From positions 1 to 64,000 of the forward strand of contig NZ_WNXX01000016.1 in assembly GCF_009733795.1 (NCBI RefSeq): a stretch of 64,000 nt of DNA, read 5' to 3'. How positions within the stretch are numbered: the stretch's first letter is position 1; each line of letters opens with the position of its first letter. Positions 17,086-27,401 of this stretch are shown here, in pieces. Made by a program: the position numbers and the translations under genes. The stretch comes from Actinotalea caeni. Its GTDB lineage: Bacteria; Actinomycetota; Actinomycetes; Actinomycetales; Beutenbergiaceae. A model generated the notes under the pieces. It was not told the DNA's origin and ran no database searches. It was given only the letters and a program-made list of their open reading frames with translations.

Positions 17086-17640
17086 GTGGACGCCAGTGTG
17101 ATGGGGAACGACCTCGAGAAGGTGCTCTACACCGAGGAGCAGATCCAGACCAGGCTCGCCGAGATGGCGCAGCAGATCGACGCCGACTACGCCGGCCGCG
17201 AGGTGCTGCTGGTCGGCGTCCTCAACGGCGCCGTCATGGTGATGGCCGACCTGTCGCGCAAGCTCCAGACGCAGGTGACGATGGACTGGATGGCGATCTC
17301 GTCCTACGGGTCGGGCACCAAGTCCTCGGGCGTGGTCCGCATCCTCAAGGACCTCACGACCGACATCCTCGGCAAGCACGTGCTGATCGTCGAGGACATC
17401 ATCGACTCCGGGCTCACCCTGTCCTGGCTGGTCTCCAACCTGCGCTCCCGAAACCCGGAGAGCATCGAGGTCGCGACGATGCTGCGCAAGCCGGAGGCCG
17501 CCAAGGTCGACGTCGACGTGCGCTACGTCGGGTTCGACATCCCCAACGAGTTCGTCATCGGGTACGGGCTGGACTACGCCGAGCGCTACCGGACGCTGCC
17601 GTTCGTGGGCACGCTCGCACCGCACGTCTACTCCTCCTGA
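17086..17640 (+). CDS. hpt: Hypoxanthine phosphoribosyltransferase
   Basis: Hpt salvages hypoxanthine and guanine by joining them to PRPP to give IMP or GMP. The 184-residue protein has the PRPP-binding motif VLIVEDIIDSGLTL near residue 103, the flexible-loop region ISSYGSGTKSSGVV and the C-terminal GYGLDYAERYRTLPFVG typical of bacterial HPRT. GTG 17086 has GGAGGAGA about 7 nt upstream; ATG 17101 is a weaker alternative. It stands between tilS and ftsH as in most actinobacteria. Confidence 0.95.
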   Translation: MDASVMGNDLEKVLYTEEQIQTRLAEMAQQIDADYAGREVLLVGVLNGAVMVMADLSRKLQTQVTMDWMAISSYGSGTKSSGVVRILKDLTTDILGKHVLIVEDIIDSGLTLSWLVSNLRSRNPESIEVATMLRKPEAAKVDVDVRYVGFDIPNEFVIGYGLDYAERYRTLPFVGTLAPHVYSS

Positions 17641-17806
17641 CGGCGCCCGCTCCGACGGCGCCCCGGGCTCCGCGGAGGTGACCGGGCTCTCATGCCGACG
17701 GCGAACGCGTGCGAACCTTTTCGGCCTCTTGTGCGTTGGTCGTATAGCGTCACCGCCTAGGTACTGAGGGAAAGAAGGTTCCGGCCCCCCTGGGGTCGCC
17801 AACGAC
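17641..17806 (+). promoter_or_regulatory. Promoter region of ftsH
   Basis: A TATAGC (-10 type) is present near 17743 (GGTCGTATAGCGTCACC). TTCGGC lies about 17 nt before it as a poor -35. About 60 nt of untranslated leader with a GGGAAAGAAGG tract follow before ATG 17807. Assignment is by eye. Confidence 0.4.
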
Positions 17807-19855
17807 ATGAACGTCAAGAAGCTGTTGCGCGGACCCCTGATCTGGGTGCTGATCGCGCTCCTCGTCGTGTTCACCAGCTTCCGGCTGCTCGCCGGCGGCG
17901 GCCCCCAGCCGATCGACACCTCCACGGGCATGGAGCTGCTCGAGGGCGACACCCTCGAGGCCGTCGAGATCAACGACGGCTACCAGCGCGTCACCCTCAG
18001 CCTGAGCGAGCCGCTCGTCGTCGACGACACCGAGGTCGGCGAGGTCGTGCAGTTCTACTACGCCTCCTCGCAGGCGGAGGCGGTCGCGGAGGCCGTCGCC
18101 GCCGCGCGCGCCGACGACCGGCTCCCCGAGGGCTACAACTCGATCGTGCCGCAGCCCTCGATCTGGGCCTCGATCCTGCCGCTGCTGCTGACCGTGCTGC
18201 TGCTGGGCGGTCTGTTCTGGTTCCTCATGTCGCGCGTGCAGGGCGGCGGCAGCCGGATGATGAACTTCGGCAAGTCGCGCGCCAAGCAGGTCACCAAGGA
18301 GATGCCGAAGGTGACCTTCGCCGACGTCGCGGGCGTCGACGAGGCCGTCGAGGAGCTCGGCGAGATCAAGGAGTTCCTCGCCGACCCGGCCAAGTTCCAG
18401 GCGGTGGGCGCGAAGATCCCCAAGGGCGTGCTGCTCTACGGCCCGCCCGGCACCGGCAAGACGCTGCTCGCCCGCGCGGTCGCCGGCGAGGCCGGCGCCC
18501 CGTTCTACTCGATCTCCGGCTCCGACTTCGTCGAGATGTTCGTCGGTGTCGGCGCCTCCCGCGTACGCGACCTGTTCGAGCAGGCGAAGGCCAACGCCCC
18601 GGCGATCATCTTCGTCGACGAGATCGACGCCGTCGGTCGCCACCGCGGCGCCGGTCTGGGCGGCGGTCACGACGAGCGGGAGCAGACCCTCAACCAGCTG
18701 CTCGTCGAGATGGACGGCTTCGACGGCAACCAGAACGTCATCATGATCGCGGCCACCAACCGGCCCGACATCCTCGACCCCGCGCTGCTGCGCCCCGGTC
18801 GCTTCGACCGCCAGGTCGCCGTCGAGGCGCCCGACCTGCGCGGCCGCGAGGCGATCCTCAAGGTGCACGCGCAGGGCAAGCCGATGGCGCCGAACGTCGA
18901 CCTGCACGCCGTCGCCAAGCGCACCCCGGGCTTCACCGGCGCGGACCTGGCCAACGTGCTCAACGAGGCCGCGCTGCTGACGGCGCGCACCGGCCGCACG
19001 ATGATCGACGACCGCGCGCTCGACGAGGCGATCGACCGCGTCATCGCCGGCCCGCAGAAGCGCACCCGCGTGATGAACGAGAAGGAGCGCAAGCTCACCG
19101 CCTACCACGAGGGCGGTCACGCGCTCGTGGCGGCGGCGCTGCGCTACACCGACCCGGTCACCAAGGTGACGATCCTGCCCCGCGGTCGCGCGCTCGGCTA
19201 CACGATGGTGATGCCGTCCGAGGACAAGTACTCGGTCACCCGCAACGAGCTGCTCGACCAGCTCGCCTACGCGATGGGCGGCCGGGTCGCGGAGGAGATC
19301 GTCTTCCACGACCCCAGCACCGGCGCGTCGAACGACATCGAGAAGGCCACCGCGACCGCGCGCAAGATGGTCAAGGAGTACGGCATGAGCGAGCGCGTGG
19401 GCGCGCTCCGTCTCGGCCAGGCCGACGGCGAGGTGTTCCTCGGACGCGACATGGGCCACCAGCGCGAGTACTCCGAGGAGGTCGCGGGTCTCGTCGACGA
19501 CGAGGTGCGCCGGCTCATCGACGCCGCGCACGACGAGGCGTGGGAGATCCTCACCGCCTACCGGCACGTGCTCGACGCCCTCGCCTACGCGCTGCTGGAG
19601 CGCGAGACGCTCAACCAGGCCGAGCTCGCCGAGGTGTTCGCCCCGGTCGAGAAGCGCCCCCCGCGTCCGATCTGGCTGTCGAGCTCCAACCGCACGGTCA
19701 GCGAGATCCCGCCGGTGCGATCCCCCAAGGAGATCGCGACCGGTGCGCCGACGATGCTGCCGCAGGACGAGGCGGCCGCCGCCGGGAACGACGAGAACCC
19801 GGCCGAGTCGTACCGCGAGCTGCCGCCCGACGCGCCCGTGGACAGCGATGGCTGA
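17807..19855 (+). CDS. ftsH: ATP-dependent zinc metalloprotease FtsH
   Basis: FtsH is a hexameric membrane AAA protease that extracts and degrades misfolded or regulated membrane and cytosolic proteins. The 682-residue protein has two membrane helices (about residues 9-27 and 120-140) around a small external domain. An AAA module follows with Walker A GPPGTGKT near 212, Walker B IIFVDEID and a second region of homology [21 protein letters not shown], then the zinc protease motif HEGGH near 434. The tail is acidic and Pro-rich. Its last 8 nt overlap folE, a common actinobacterial junction that ties proteolysis and folate genes into one transcript. Confidence 0.97.
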   Translation: MNVKKLLRGPLIWVLIALLVVFTSFRLLAGGGPQPIDTSTGMELLEGDTLEAVEINDGYQRVTLSLSEPLVVDDTEVGEVVQFYYASSQAEAVAEAVAAARADDRLPEGYNSIVPQPSIWASILPLLLTVLLLGGLFWFLMSRVQGGGSRMMNFGKSRAKQVTKEMPKVTFADVAGVDEAVEELGEIKEFLADPAKFQAVGAKIPKGVLLYGPPGTGKTLLARAVAGEAGAPFYSISGSDFVEMFVGVGASRVRDLFEQAKANAPAIIFVDEIDAVGRHRGAGLGGGHDEREQTLNQLLVEMDGFDGNQNVIMIAATNRPDILDPALLRPGRFDRQVAVEAPDLRGREAILKVHAQGKPMAPNVDLHAVAKRTPGFTGADLANVLNEAALLTARTGRTMIDDRALDEAIDRVIAGPQKRTRVMNEKERKLTAYHEGGHALVAAALRYTDPVTKVTILPRGRALGYTMVMPSEDKYSVTRNELLDQLAYAMGGRVAEEIVFHDPSTGASNDIEKATATARKMVKEYGMSERVGALRLGQADGEVFLGRDMGHQREYSEEVAGLVDDEVRRLIDAAHDEAWEILTAYRHVLDALAYALLERETLNQAELAEVFAPVEKRPPRPIWLSSSNRTVSEIPPVRSPKEIATGAPTMLPQDEAAAAGNDENPAESYRELPPDAPVDSDG

Positions 19856-20447
19856 CCTGGACGACCTCGAGCACGCCCCGCCCGGCTACGACGAGGAGGC
19901 GGCGATCGCGGCCGTCCGCGCGCTGCTCGCCGCCCTCGGCGAGGACCCGGACCGGGAGGGGCTGCGCGACACCCCGCGCCGGGTGGCGCGCGCCTACAAG
20001 GAGGCGTTCTCCGGGCTCGGGCTCGAGCCGGGCGACGTGCTCCAGACGTTCTTCGAGATCGGCCACGACGAGCTCGTGCTGGTGCGCGACATCGAGGTCT
20101 ACTCCACCTGCGAGCACCACCTGCTGCCGTTCCACGGCGTCGCGCACGTCGGCTACATCCCCGCGGTCGACGGCCGCGTCACCGGGCTGAGCAAGCTCGC
20201 CCGGCTCGTCGACGTCTACGCCAAGCGGCCGCAGGTGCAGGAGCGGCTCACCTCCCAGGTCGCCGACGCCCTCATGGAGCAGCTCGGCGCCCGCGGCGCG
20301 ATCGTCGTCATCGAGTGCGAGCACCTGTGCATGTCGATGCGCGGCGTGCGCAAGCCCGGCTCGCGCACGGTGACCTCCGCCGTCCGCGGCTCGCTGCACA
20401 ACCCGACCACGCGCGCCGAGGCGATGAGCCTCATCACCCGCTCCTGA
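19848..20447 (+). CDS. folE: GTP cyclohydrolase I
   Basis: FolE converts GTP to 7,8-dihydroneopterin triphosphate, the first step of folate synthesis. The 199-residue protein contains [20 protein letters not shown] with the zinc-binding Cys and His, [23 protein letters not shown], and [19 protein letters not shown] with the third zinc Cys. The ATG at 19848 overlaps the end of ftsH, so translation is coupled. It is followed by folP and the folB-folK fusion, completing four steps of the pathway in one locus. Confidence 0.96.
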   Translation: MADLDDLEHAPPGYDEEAAIAAVRALLAALGEDPDREGLRDTPRRVARAYKEAFSGLGLEPGDVLQTFFEIGHDELVLVRDIEVYSTCEHHLLPFHGVAHVGYIPAVDGRVTGLSKLARLVDVYAKRPQVQERLTSQVADALMEQLGARGAIVVIECEHLCMSMRGVRKPGSRTVTSAVRGSLHNPTTRAEAMSLITRS

Positions 20448-20500
20448 CCGGACCTCGGCCACGCGCGGCACGCGGCCGCAGGTCCGCGACGCGTGCGCAC

Positions 20501-20506
20501 TAGGCT
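20501..20506 (+). promoter_or_regulatory. Leaderless -10 for folP
   Basis: TAGGCT lies 6 nt before GTG 20513 in the folE-folP gap. folP and its downstream genes can thus be transcribed independently of ftsH-folE. Confidence 0.6.
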
Positions 20507-20512
20507 GGTCGG

Positions 20513-21391
20513 GTGAGCTCCAGGGCGCAGGTCGTGGGCACCGAGGTCATGGGCGTCGTCAACGTCACCCCGGACTCCTTCAGCGACGGCGGCCAGTGGC
20601 TGGAGCCCGAGGTGGCGATCGCGCACGCGCGCCACATGCTCGACCAGGGCGCGGACATCCTCGACATCGGGGGCGAGTCCACCCGGCCCGGGGCGGCGCG
20701 CGTGCCGGAGGCCGTCGAGCTGGAGCGCGTGATGCCCGTCGTCACCGCGCTCGTGGGCGACGGCGCCCGCGTGAGCGTGGACACGATGCGCGCGACGGTC
20801 GCGGAGCAGGCGCTCGACGCAGGCGCGTGGTGCATCAACGACGTCTCGGGCGGGCTCGCCGACCCCGCGATGGTCGACCTCGTCGCCGAGCGGGGCTGCG
20901 AGTACGTCGTCAACCACTGGCGCGGGCCGTCCGACGTCATGAACGAGATGGCGACCTACGACGACGTCGTCGCCGACGTGCACCGTGAGCTCATGGAGCG
21001 CGTCGAGGCGCTGACGGCGGCCGGTGTCGACGAGAGCCGGATCATCCTCGACCCGGGGCTGGGGTTCGCCAAGGACGCGCACGCCAACTGGCAGCTGCTC
21101 GCCGGCCTCGACACCCTGCTCGGCACCGGCTTCCGGGTGCTGGTGGGCGCCTCCCGCAAGCGGTTCCTCGGGGACCTGCTCGCGCGCGACGGCGTCCCGC
21201 TGCTGCCGATGTACCGTGACCGGGCGACGGCGGCCGTGTCCGCGCTCGCCGCGGCCCGGGGCGTGTGGGCCGTCCGGGTGCACGACGTGCCCGGATCGGT
21301 CGACGCGGTCAGGGTGGCGACGGCGTGGCGTGCCGCGGAGGCGGAGCTGCGGCAGGGTTCGACGACGATCGGGACGGGAGAGATCGCATGA
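20513..21391 (+). CDS. folP: Dihydropteroate synthase
   Basis: FolP condenses p-aminobenzoate with hydroxymethyl-dihydropterin pyrophosphate and is the sulfonamide target. The 292-residue TIM barrel opens with MGVVNVTPDSFSDGGQW, followed by DILDIGGESTRPGA, then VDTMR, the Asn of CINDVSGG, ILDPGLGFAK and VGASRKRFLG, all family motifs around the pterin site. The GTG start is set by a leaderless promoter. The stop overlaps the ATG of the folB-folK gene (ATGA). Confidence 0.96.
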   Translation: MSSRAQVVGTEVMGVVNVTPDSFSDGGQWLEPEVAIAHARHMLDQGADILDIGGESTRPGAARVPEAVELERVMPVVTALVGDGARVSVDTMRATVAEQALDAGAWCINDVSGGLADPAMVDLVAERGCEYVVNHWRGPSDVMNEMATYDDVVADVHRELMERVEALTAAGVDESRIILDPGLGFAKDAHANWQLLAGLDTLLGTGFRVLVGASRKRFLGDLLARDGVPLLPMYRDRATAAVSALAAARGVWAVRVHDVPGSVDAVRVATAWRAAEAELRQGSTTIGTGEIA

Positions 21392-23007
21392 CGACGGACG
21401 GCGAGGCCGCGACGACGGACATCATCAGGCTGGTCGGGCTCGGTGGCTCGGGCCGCCACGGCGTGCTGCCGGAGGAGCGGCAGGCCGGGCAGCTGTTCAC
21501 CGTCGACGTGACGATGCACGTCGACACCCGGGCCGCGGCGCAGCAGGACGACCTGCGGCTCACGGTCGACTACGCGGCGGTCGCGCGCGACGTCGTCGAC
21601 ATCATCGAGGGCGACCCTGTCGCCCTCGTCGAGACGCTCGCCCAGCGCATCGCGGACGCGGTGCTGGCGCGCCCCGCCGTCGAGCGGGTCGAGGTCACGG
21701 TGCACAAGCCCGAGGCACCGGTCGGGGTGCCGTTCTCCGACGTCCAGGTCTCGATCCGCCGCGACCGCGCGGGTGCCGCCGCACCGGTGGCGGAGGTCGT
21801 GCCCGCCGCCGCGGCGCCGATGCCCGCGGTCGTCGAGCCGGAGGCGCCCGAGCCCGAGCCGGAGCCGGCCGCCGAGCCCGAGCCGGCGCGCGGGGTCGAC
21901 CTCGACGCGGAGCCGGAGGAGCCCGTCGACGTGGTGCTGGGGCTGGGCGGCAACGTCGGCGACGTGCGCGCCACGCTGCGCCGCGCCATCGACGACCTGG
22001 CCTCCTCGGGCGTGCTCGAGGTCGTGGGGGTGGCGCCGCTGGCGAAGACCGCGGCGGTGCTGCAGCCGGACGCCGTCGCGCAGCCCGACTACCTCAACAC
22101 CGTCGTCGTGGCGCGCACGAGCGCCTCGCCGCGCCGCGTGCTCGAGGTCGCGCACGCGATCGAGGCCGCGCACGGCCGCTCGCGCGACAAGCGCTGGGGC
22201 GAGCGCACGCTCGACATCGACGTCATCACCTACGGCACGGTCGCCAGCTCCGACCCGGAGCTGAGCCTGCCGCACCCGCGGGCCAACGAGCGCGCCTTCG
22301 TGCTCGTGCCCTGGGCCCACCTCGACCCCGACGCGTTCCTCCCGGGTCTCGGCGGCGGTCCCGTCGCCGCGCTGGCCGACACCGCACCCGACCGCGACGG
22401 CGTGCGCTGGCTCGCGCTCGACTGGTACCAGCCCGGGCCGCCGGGCGCGCCGGTGGCCCCGCCGGCACCGCCGGAGGACGTGTCGACCTCGCGCGTGCGG
22501 CGCGAGAGCGAGCCCGAGCCCGTCGAGCCCGAGGCCGCACCGGTCGAGCAGGCCCCGGCCGCCGCCGCGGCGGACGTGGAGCCAGCGCCCGACGAGCCAG
22601 CAGAGCCCGTCGAGCCTGTCGCGTCCGTCGAGCCGGACCCGGAGTCGCAGCTGGAGCCGGAGCCCGACGGGTCGCCGTTCGCGCCGCCCGTCCCCGACGC
22701 GTTCCCGGTCCCGCAGCCCGATGCGGTGCCGCAGCCGGCCCCGAGCCCGGTCCCGCAGCCCGAGCCGACGCCGGAGCCGCAGCCGAGCCCGGTCCCGCAG
22801 CCGCAGCCGGTCCCCGAGCCGCAGCCGAGCCCGGTCCCGCAGCCCGAGCCGATGCCGCAGCCCGAGCCCCTGCCGCAGCCCGAGCCTCCGGTCGCCCCGC
22901 AGCCGTCGTCGCCGCCGCGGGCGCCGTGGGACGGCGGGGAGGAGTCGACGCAGACGCGCATCCGCCCGCGCTGGGCGCCGGTGCGCCGCGACGACGCCGA
23001 CGGGTAG
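21388..23007 (+). CDS. folBK: Dihydroneopterin aldolase / HPPK fusion with long Pro-rich tail
   Basis: The 539-residue protein fuses two successive folate enzymes. Residues about 12-127 are FolB, dihydroneopterin aldolase (LVGLGGSGRHGVLPEERQAG and VEVTVHKPEAPVGVPFSDV). Residues about 180-355 are FolK (HPPK): VVLGLGGNVGDVRATLRRAI, then RWGERTLDIDVITYG and LPHPRANERAFVLVPWA. A Glu/Pro-rich linker joins them. The last 180 or so residues are low complexity, with many PQPEP and PSPVPQPEP repeats, then a basic end TRIRPRWAPVRR. The fusion should channel dihydroneopterin to the pyrophosphokinase. The tail has no known role; it is long for this family. Confidence 0.93.
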   Translation: MTTDGEAATTDIIRLVGLGGSGRHGVLPEERQAGQLFTVDVTMHVDTRAAAQQDDLRLTVDYAAVARDVVDIIEGDPVALVETLAQRIADAVLARPAVERVEVTVHKPEAPVGVPFSDVQVSIRRDRAGAAAPVAEVVPAAAAPMPAVVEPEAPEPEPEPAAEPEPARGVDLDAEPEEPVDVVLGLGGNVGDVRATLRRAIDDLASSGVLEVVGVAPLAKTAAVLQPDAVAQPDYLNTVVVARTSASPRRVLEVAHAIEAAHGRSRDKRWGERTLDIDVITYGTVASSDPELSLPHPRANERAFVLVPWAHLDPDAFLPGLGGGPVAALADTAPDRDGVRWLALDWYQPGPPGAPVAPPAPPEDVSTSRVRRESEPEPVEPEAAPVEQAPAAAAADVEPAPDEPAEPVEPVASVEPDPESQLEPEPDGSPFAPPVPDAFPVPQPDAVPQPAPSPVPQPEPTPEPQPSPVPQPQPVPEPQPSPVPQPEPMPQPEPLPQPEPPVAPQPSSPPRAPWDGGEESTQTRIRPRWAPVRRDDADG

Positions 23008-23013
23008 CCGGCC

Positions 23014-23493
23014 GTGGCGGAACCCGACCCCACCCTGCGGCTGCGGTGGGCGACCCTCGGCGCCGCCTTCCTCGTGGTCGCGACCGTCAGCGCGGTCGCG
23101 CTGCGCTGGTGGCAGAGCCGCGGTGGCGACCTGCCGGTGCTGCCGCTCGTGCTCGCCGTGCTGCTCGTGCTCGTCGCCGCGGTCACGCTCGTCCTCGGGC
23201 TCCGCGTGCGCCGCTGGGTGCGCCGCGGCGAGCAGGTCGACGGCGTGGGTGCCACGCGCACGCTCGTGCTCGGCCAGACCGCTGCGCTCGCGGGCGCGGT
23301 GCTCGCCGGGTACCTCACCGCCTCGCTCGGGCTGGCGCTGACCCGGCTGGAGGCGCCCGAGCCGCGCTCGGTCGCGCTCGCGTCCGGCCTGTCGCTGCTC
23401 GCCTCGCTGGCGATGGTGGCCGCCGGCATGGTCACGCAGTGGTGCTGCCAGGTGCCGCCGTCCGACGACGACGAGGAACCGCTCGCGGGCTGA
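23014..23493 (+). CDS. DUF3180 membrane protein
   Basis: The 159-residue protein has four predicted membrane segments: ATLGAAFLVVATVSAVAL; LPLVLAVLLVLVAAVTLVLGL; LGQTAALAGAVLAGYLTASLG; and ASGLSLLASLAMVAAGMVTQW. It ends in an acidic tail. It belongs to DUF3180, an actinobacterial family encoded directly after folK. The function is unknown. GTG 23014 lies 6 nt after the previous stop, so it is in the folate operon. Confidence 0.88.
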   Translation: MAEPDPTLRLRWATLGAAFLVVATVSAVALRWWQSRGGDLPVLPLVLAVLLVLVAAVTLVLGLRVRRWVRRGEQVDGVGATRTLVLGQTAALAGAVLAGYLTASLGLALTRLEAPEPRSVALASGLSLLASLAMVAAGMVTQWCCQVPPSDDDEEPLAG

Positions 23494-23569
23494 CGCCGCC
23501 GCACGCTCCTCCGCCGCAGGGCCGAGGGTCTCATCCGTCCGACGGATCGGCCGCGGCGGGCGCACCCAG

Positions 23570-23575
23570 CACAAT
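23570..23575 (+). promoter_or_regulatory. Leaderless -10 for the PH-domain operon
   Basis: CACAAT lies 6 nt before ATG 23582, after an 88-nt gap, and marks a new transcription unit running towards lysS. Confidence 0.5.
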
Positions 23576-23581
23576 GGGGGT

Positions 23582-24067
23582 ATGGAGTCCGCAGCGTTCG
23601 ACGTACCAGGCGTCACCTGGAACCGGGTGTCCGACAGGCTGATCGGGGTGCGTCGGCTCACCGTGGCGGTGTTCCTCGGTGTCCCCGCGCTCGCGACCGT
23701 GGTGCCCGCCGTGATCGTCGGCTCCGCGATGTGGCTGCTCCCGGCGGTGCTGGTGCTGCTCGTCGCCTGGGCATGGTGGCTGATCCCGCGCCAGGTGCGC
23801 GCCATCGGCTACGCCGAGCTCGAGGACGACCTGCTGATCCGCAAGGGCGTGCTGTTCCGCAGCCTCACCGTCGTGCCGTACGGCCGCATGCAGTACGTCG
23901 ACGTGCAGGCCGGGCCGCTGATGCGGCGCGCCGGGATGGCGCAGGTGCAGCTCCACACGGCGTCGGCGAGCACCGACGCCTCGATCCCCGGCCTCCTGGA
24001 GGCCGAGGCGTCGCGGCTGCGTGACCGGCTGACCGAGGCCGGCGAGGCGAGGCTGGCCGGCCTGTGA
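23582..24067 (+). CDS. PH domain-containing membrane protein (YdbS-like)
   Basis: The 161-residue protein has two adjacent membrane helices (about residues 28-65) and then a bacterial PH-like domain (bPH2/YdbS type: IGYAELEDDLLIRKGVLFRSLTVVPYGRMQYVDVQAGPL). Such proteins occur in pairs with a larger YdbT-like partner. The function is unclear, though a link to envelope stress or antimicrobial peptide tolerance has been suggested for some. The stop overlaps the next gene by GTGA, so the two are made together. Confidence 0.88.
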   Translation: MESAAFDVPGVTWNRVSDRLIGVRRLTVAVFLGVPALATVVPAVIVGSAMWLLPAVLVLLVAWAWWLIPRQVRAIGYAELEDDLLIRKGVLFRSLTVVPYGRMQYVDVQAGPLMRRAGMAQVQLHTASASTDASIPGLLEAEASRLRDRLTEAGEARLAGL

Positions 24068-25653
24068 GCACGCCGAACCCCTGGGCGCCGCCGCCGTCGG
24101 CCACCGCCGCGGAGCAGCCCCGGCCCGACGCCGGCGACCCGCCGCCCGACGCCCCGGCGGCGCCCGGCGAACCCGGGGCCGACGAGCGGATCGAGTGGCG
24201 TCGGCTGCACAAGGTGACGCCGCTCCTCAACGCCTGGAAGGCGGCCGCGGTCATCCTCGGTCTGGCGGTGTGGAACTACGGCGAGGACCTCGCCCAGCTC
24301 GACCTCGCCTGGGCCATGAAGATCCTGCTGGTCGTCGGGGCGATCGTGCTGGGCGCGATCATCGGTCTGGTCTACGGCGCGATCGCGTGGCGCAGGACCC
24401 GGTACGGCATCGGCGAGGAGAGCGTCTTCCTGCACTCCGGCGTGCTCTGGCGTCAGCAGCGCCACGTCCGCCTGGACCGGCTGCAGGCGGTCGACGTCAC
24501 GCAGCCGCTGCTCGCCCGGCTGTTCGGGTTCTCCTCGCTGAAGATCGAGTCCGCGGGCGGCGCCGGCTCCAACCTCACGCTCTCCTACCTCACCGACACC
24601 GAGGCCCAGCGGGTCCGCAACGAGATCCTCGCGCGCGCCGCGGGCGTCCGGCGGACCGGGCAGGCGCCCGGTGCGGCTCCCGCACCCGCGCAGGAGGCGC
24701 CGGAGCGGCCGCTGCTCGAGCTCGGCGCCGGCCGGCTCGTCGGCTCGCTGGTGCGCTCGGGCTTCATGATCGTCACGATCCTGCTCGTCGCGGGTCTCGT
24801 GCTGGCCATCGCCCTCACGAGGACGTTCCAGCTCGCGGGTGCCCTGCCCGGCGTGCTCGCCGCGGTCGGCTACGCGTGGTCCCGGTTCGCCGGCGAGTTC
24901 TCGTTCCGCCTCGGGCTCTCCGCCGACGGCATCCGGCTGCGGCACGGTCTCCTCGAGGCGAAGGCCCGCACCGTGCCGCCCGGTCGCGTGCAGGCGCTGT
25001 CGTTCTCCCAGCCGCCGCTGTGGCGCCGCAAGGGCTGGTGGCGCGTCCGCATGAACGTCGCCGGCTACGGCGGCGAGGGCGAGGAGACGACCACCGTCCT
25101 CTACCCGGTCGCGACCACCGAGGAGGTGGCGCTGATCCTGCCGCTCGTGCTGCCCGACCTCGGCACCGACCGCCCGCTGGAGGTGCTGCAGGCGGCCCTC
25201 ACCGGCACCGGCACCGACGAGGGCTTCATCATCTCGCCGCGCCGTGCGCGGGTGTTCGACCCGCTCACCTGGCGCCGCAACGGCGTCCGCATCACCGACA
25301 CCGCGGTGCTGATCCGGACCGGGCTGTGGTGGCGCACGCTCGCCGTCGTCCCGCACGAGCGCACGCAGTCGCTGGCGATGACGCAGGGCCCGCTCGAGCG
25401 TCGACGCGGGCTCGCCGGTGTCGACCTGCACTCGACGAGCGGCCCGGTCACCGCGACGATCGTGCACCTCGACGTCGAGACGGCGCGCACGCTGCTGCTC
25501 GAGCAGGCCGAGCGCGCGCGCCGAGCCCGTCGTCACGCCGGCCCCGAGCGATGGATGAGCCGCCGCGGGGGCGGAGAGCCCGACGCGGCGGCGCTGCGCG
25601 CCGGGTACGCCGGTGTGCTGCCGGCCGTACCGGCCCGTGAGGAGATGCCGTGA
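24064..25653 (+). CDS. PH domain-containing membrane protein (YdbT-like)
   Basis: The 529-residue protein begins with a Pro-rich stretch. It then alternates pairs of membrane helices (near 60-110, 235-280) with PH-like modules: [90 protein letters not shown]. This gives about three PH repeats, as in YdbT. GTG 24064 overlaps the first PH gene and the stop overlaps the DUF2520-PanC gene, so all three are coupled. The biochemical role is unknown. Confidence 0.88.
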   Translation: MSTPNPWAPPPSATAAEQPRPDAGDPPPDAPAAPGEPGADERIEWRRLHKVTPLLNAWKAAAVILGLAVWNYGEDLAQLDLAWAMKILLVVGAIVLGAIIGLVYGAIAWRRTRYGIGEESVFLHSGVLWRQQRHVRLDRLQAVDVTQPLLARLFGFSSLKIESAGGAGSNLTLSYLTDTEAQRVRNEILARAAGVRRTGQAPGAAPAPAQEAPERPLLELGAGRLVGSLVRSGFMIVTILLVAGLVLAIALTRTFQLAGALPGVLAAVGYAWSRFAGEFSFRLGLSADGIRLRHGLLEAKARTVPPGRVQALSFSQPPLWRRKGWWRVRMNVAGYGGEGEETTTVLYPVATTEEVALILPLVLPDLGTDRPLEVLQAALTGTGTDEGFIISPRRARVFDPLTWRRNGVRITDTAVLIRTGLWWRTLAVVPHERTQSLAMTQGPLERRRGLAGVDLHSTSGPVTATIVHLDVETARTLLLEQAERARRARRHAGPERWMSRRGGGEPDAAALRAGYAGVLPAVPAREEMP

Positions 25654-27401
25654 GCGAGCGTCCCGCACGCCTCGGGGTCGGCGTCGTCGGCGCGGGGCGG
25701 GTCGGCGCCGTGCTCGGGCACGCGCTCCGAGAGGCCGGCCACGCGGTCGTCGGTGCCAGCGGCGTGTCCCGGGAGAGCCGCGACCGGGCCGCCGACCTGC
25801 TTCCCGGGGTCCCGCTGCTGGAGGTCGAGCAGGTCGTCGAGCGGGCCGAGCTCGTGCTGCTCACCGTGCCCGACGACGAGCTGCCCGGGCTCGTCGACGG
25901 GCTCGCCCGGCTCGGCCGTTTCCACGAGGGGCAGATCGTCGTGCACACCGCGGGCCGCTACGGCACCGGCGTGCTCGCGCCTGCCCGCGCGGCAGGTGCG
26001 ATCCCGCTCGCCGTCCACCCCGCGATGACCTTCACCGGGACCCGCCTCGACCTCGCCCGGCTGGCCGGCGCGCCGTTCGCGGTGACCGCCGAGGAGGACG
26101 CGCAGCCGATCGCCGTCGCGCTCGTCGTCGAGCTCGGCGGCGAGCCGGTCGTCGTCGCGGAGGAGGCCCGCGGCCGCTACCACGCCGCGCTCGCGCACGC
26201 GTCGAACCACCTCGTGACGCTCGTCGCGCAGGCGCGCGGCGTGCTCGCCGGTGCCGGCGTCGAGGACCCCGGCACCACGCTCGCACCGCTCGCGCAGGCC
26301 GCTCTCGACGGCGCCCTCCGCGCCGGCGACGGCGCCCTCACCGGCCCGGTGTCGCGGGGCGACGCCGGCACGGTCGCCGAGCACGTCACGGTCCTGGGTG
26401 CCGACGGCACCGAGGACGACGTGCTGCCCACCTACCGCGCGCTCGCCGAGGCGACGGTGCGCCGCGCGGAGCGCAGCGGCCGGCTGCGGGCCCAGCAGGC
26501 CGACGGCCTGCGCTCGGCGCTCGCGGGTCACCCGGTGCGCGGCGCGACCACCTCGCCCCGGCTCGTCACCACGGTCGCCGACCTGCGCGCCGCGCTCACG
26601 CCGCGGCGCCGCGCCGTCGTCATGACGATGGGTGCGCTGCACGACGGGCACCTCGCGCTCGTGCGGCGAGCGGCCCAGCTCGCCGACGAGGTCGTCGTGA
26701 CGATCTTCGTCAACCCCCTGCAGTTCGGCCCGCAGGAGGACCTCGACCGCTACCCGCGCACCCTGCAGGCCGACCTCGAGAGGCTGACCTCGACCGGCGT
26801 CGTCGACCTCGTGTTCGCGCCCGCGGCCGACGAGGTCTACCCCGAGGGCGAGCCGCGCGTCCGGGTCCAGGCCGGGCCGATGGGGCAGGTGCTGGAGGGC
26901 GTGGTGCGACCCGGGCACTTCGACGGTGTCCTCACCGTCGTGCTCAAGCTGCTGCACCTCACCCGGCCCGATGTCGCCGTCTTCGGGCAGAAGGACGCGC
27001 AGCAGCTCGCGCTGATCCGGCGGATGGTCGCCGACCTGGACCTCGACGTCGAGATCGTCGCGGTGCCGACCGTGCGGGAGCCCGACGGTCTCGCGCTGTC
27101 CAGCCGCAACGCGTACCTGGCGCCGCACGAGCGCGAGGCCGCGCTCGTGCTGTCGCGTGCGCTGCAGGCGGGGTCCGCAGCCGCCGCCGACGGTCCCGAC
27201 GCCGTGCTCGCCGCCGCGCAGCGGGTGCTCGACGGCGCCGACCCGGTCGTCGTGCCGGACTACCTCGTGCTCGTCGACCCCACGACCCTGGAGCCGGCGC
27301 CGGCCGACCAGCCGACGCGCGCGACCATGCTCGCGGTGGCCGCCCGGGTCGGCGCGACACGGCTCATCGACAATGCGGTGATTGACTATCCCGGTGACTG
27401 A
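25650..27401 (+). CDS. panC: Fusion: Rossmann/DUF2520 dehydrogenase-like domain + pantothenate synthetase
   Basis: This is one uninterrupted 583-codon gene. Residues about 5-290 are a Rossmann-like plus DUF2520 protein: [19 protein letters not shown] is the dinucleotide loop, then [23 protein letters not shown] and the helical [15 protein letters not shown]. After a short linker, residues about 300-580 are PanC, which joins pantoate and beta-alanine using ATP. It shows [15 protein letters not shown] (HxGH motif), [24 protein letters not shown] and ALSSRN (KMSKS-like). DUF2520 proteins are usually separate genes just before panC. The fusion suggests a linked step, most simply reduction of ketopantoate to pantoate, but that is inference. 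The start overlaps the PH gene (GTGA). Confidence 0.92.
   Translation: MSERPARLGVGVVGAGRVGAVLGHALREAGHAVVGASGVSRESRDRAADLLPGVPLLEVEQVVERAELVLLTVPDDELPGLVDGLARLGRFHEGQIVVHTAGRYGTGVLAPARAAGAIPLAVHPAMTFTGTRLDLARLAGAPFAVTAEEDAQPIAVALVVELGGEPVVVAEEARGRYHAALAHASNHLVTLVAQARGVLAGAGVEDPGTTLAPLAQAALDGALRAGDGALTGPVSRGDAGTVAEHVTVLGADGTEDDVLPTYRALAEATVRRAERSGRLRAQQADGLRSALAGHPVRGATTSPRLVTTVADLRAALTPRRRAVVMTMGALHDGHLALVRRAAQLADEVVVTIFVNPLQFGPQEDLDRYPRTLQADLERLTSTGVVDLVFAPAADEVYPEGEPRVRVQAGPMGQVLEGVVRPGHFDGVLTVVLKLLHLTRPDVAVFGQKDAQQLALIRRMVADLDLDVEIVAVPTVREPDGLALSSRNAYLAPHEREAALVLSRALQAGSAAAADGPDAVLAAAQRVLDGADPVVVPDYLVLVDPTTLEPAPADQPTRATMLAVAARVGATRLIDNAVIDYPGD

Noticed and set aside
20956-23805. A 949-codon minus-strand frame across folP, folBK and DUF3180
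   Set aside because: The plus strand encodes recognised enzymes with intact motifs over the same span. The minus frame shows only low-complexity residues.
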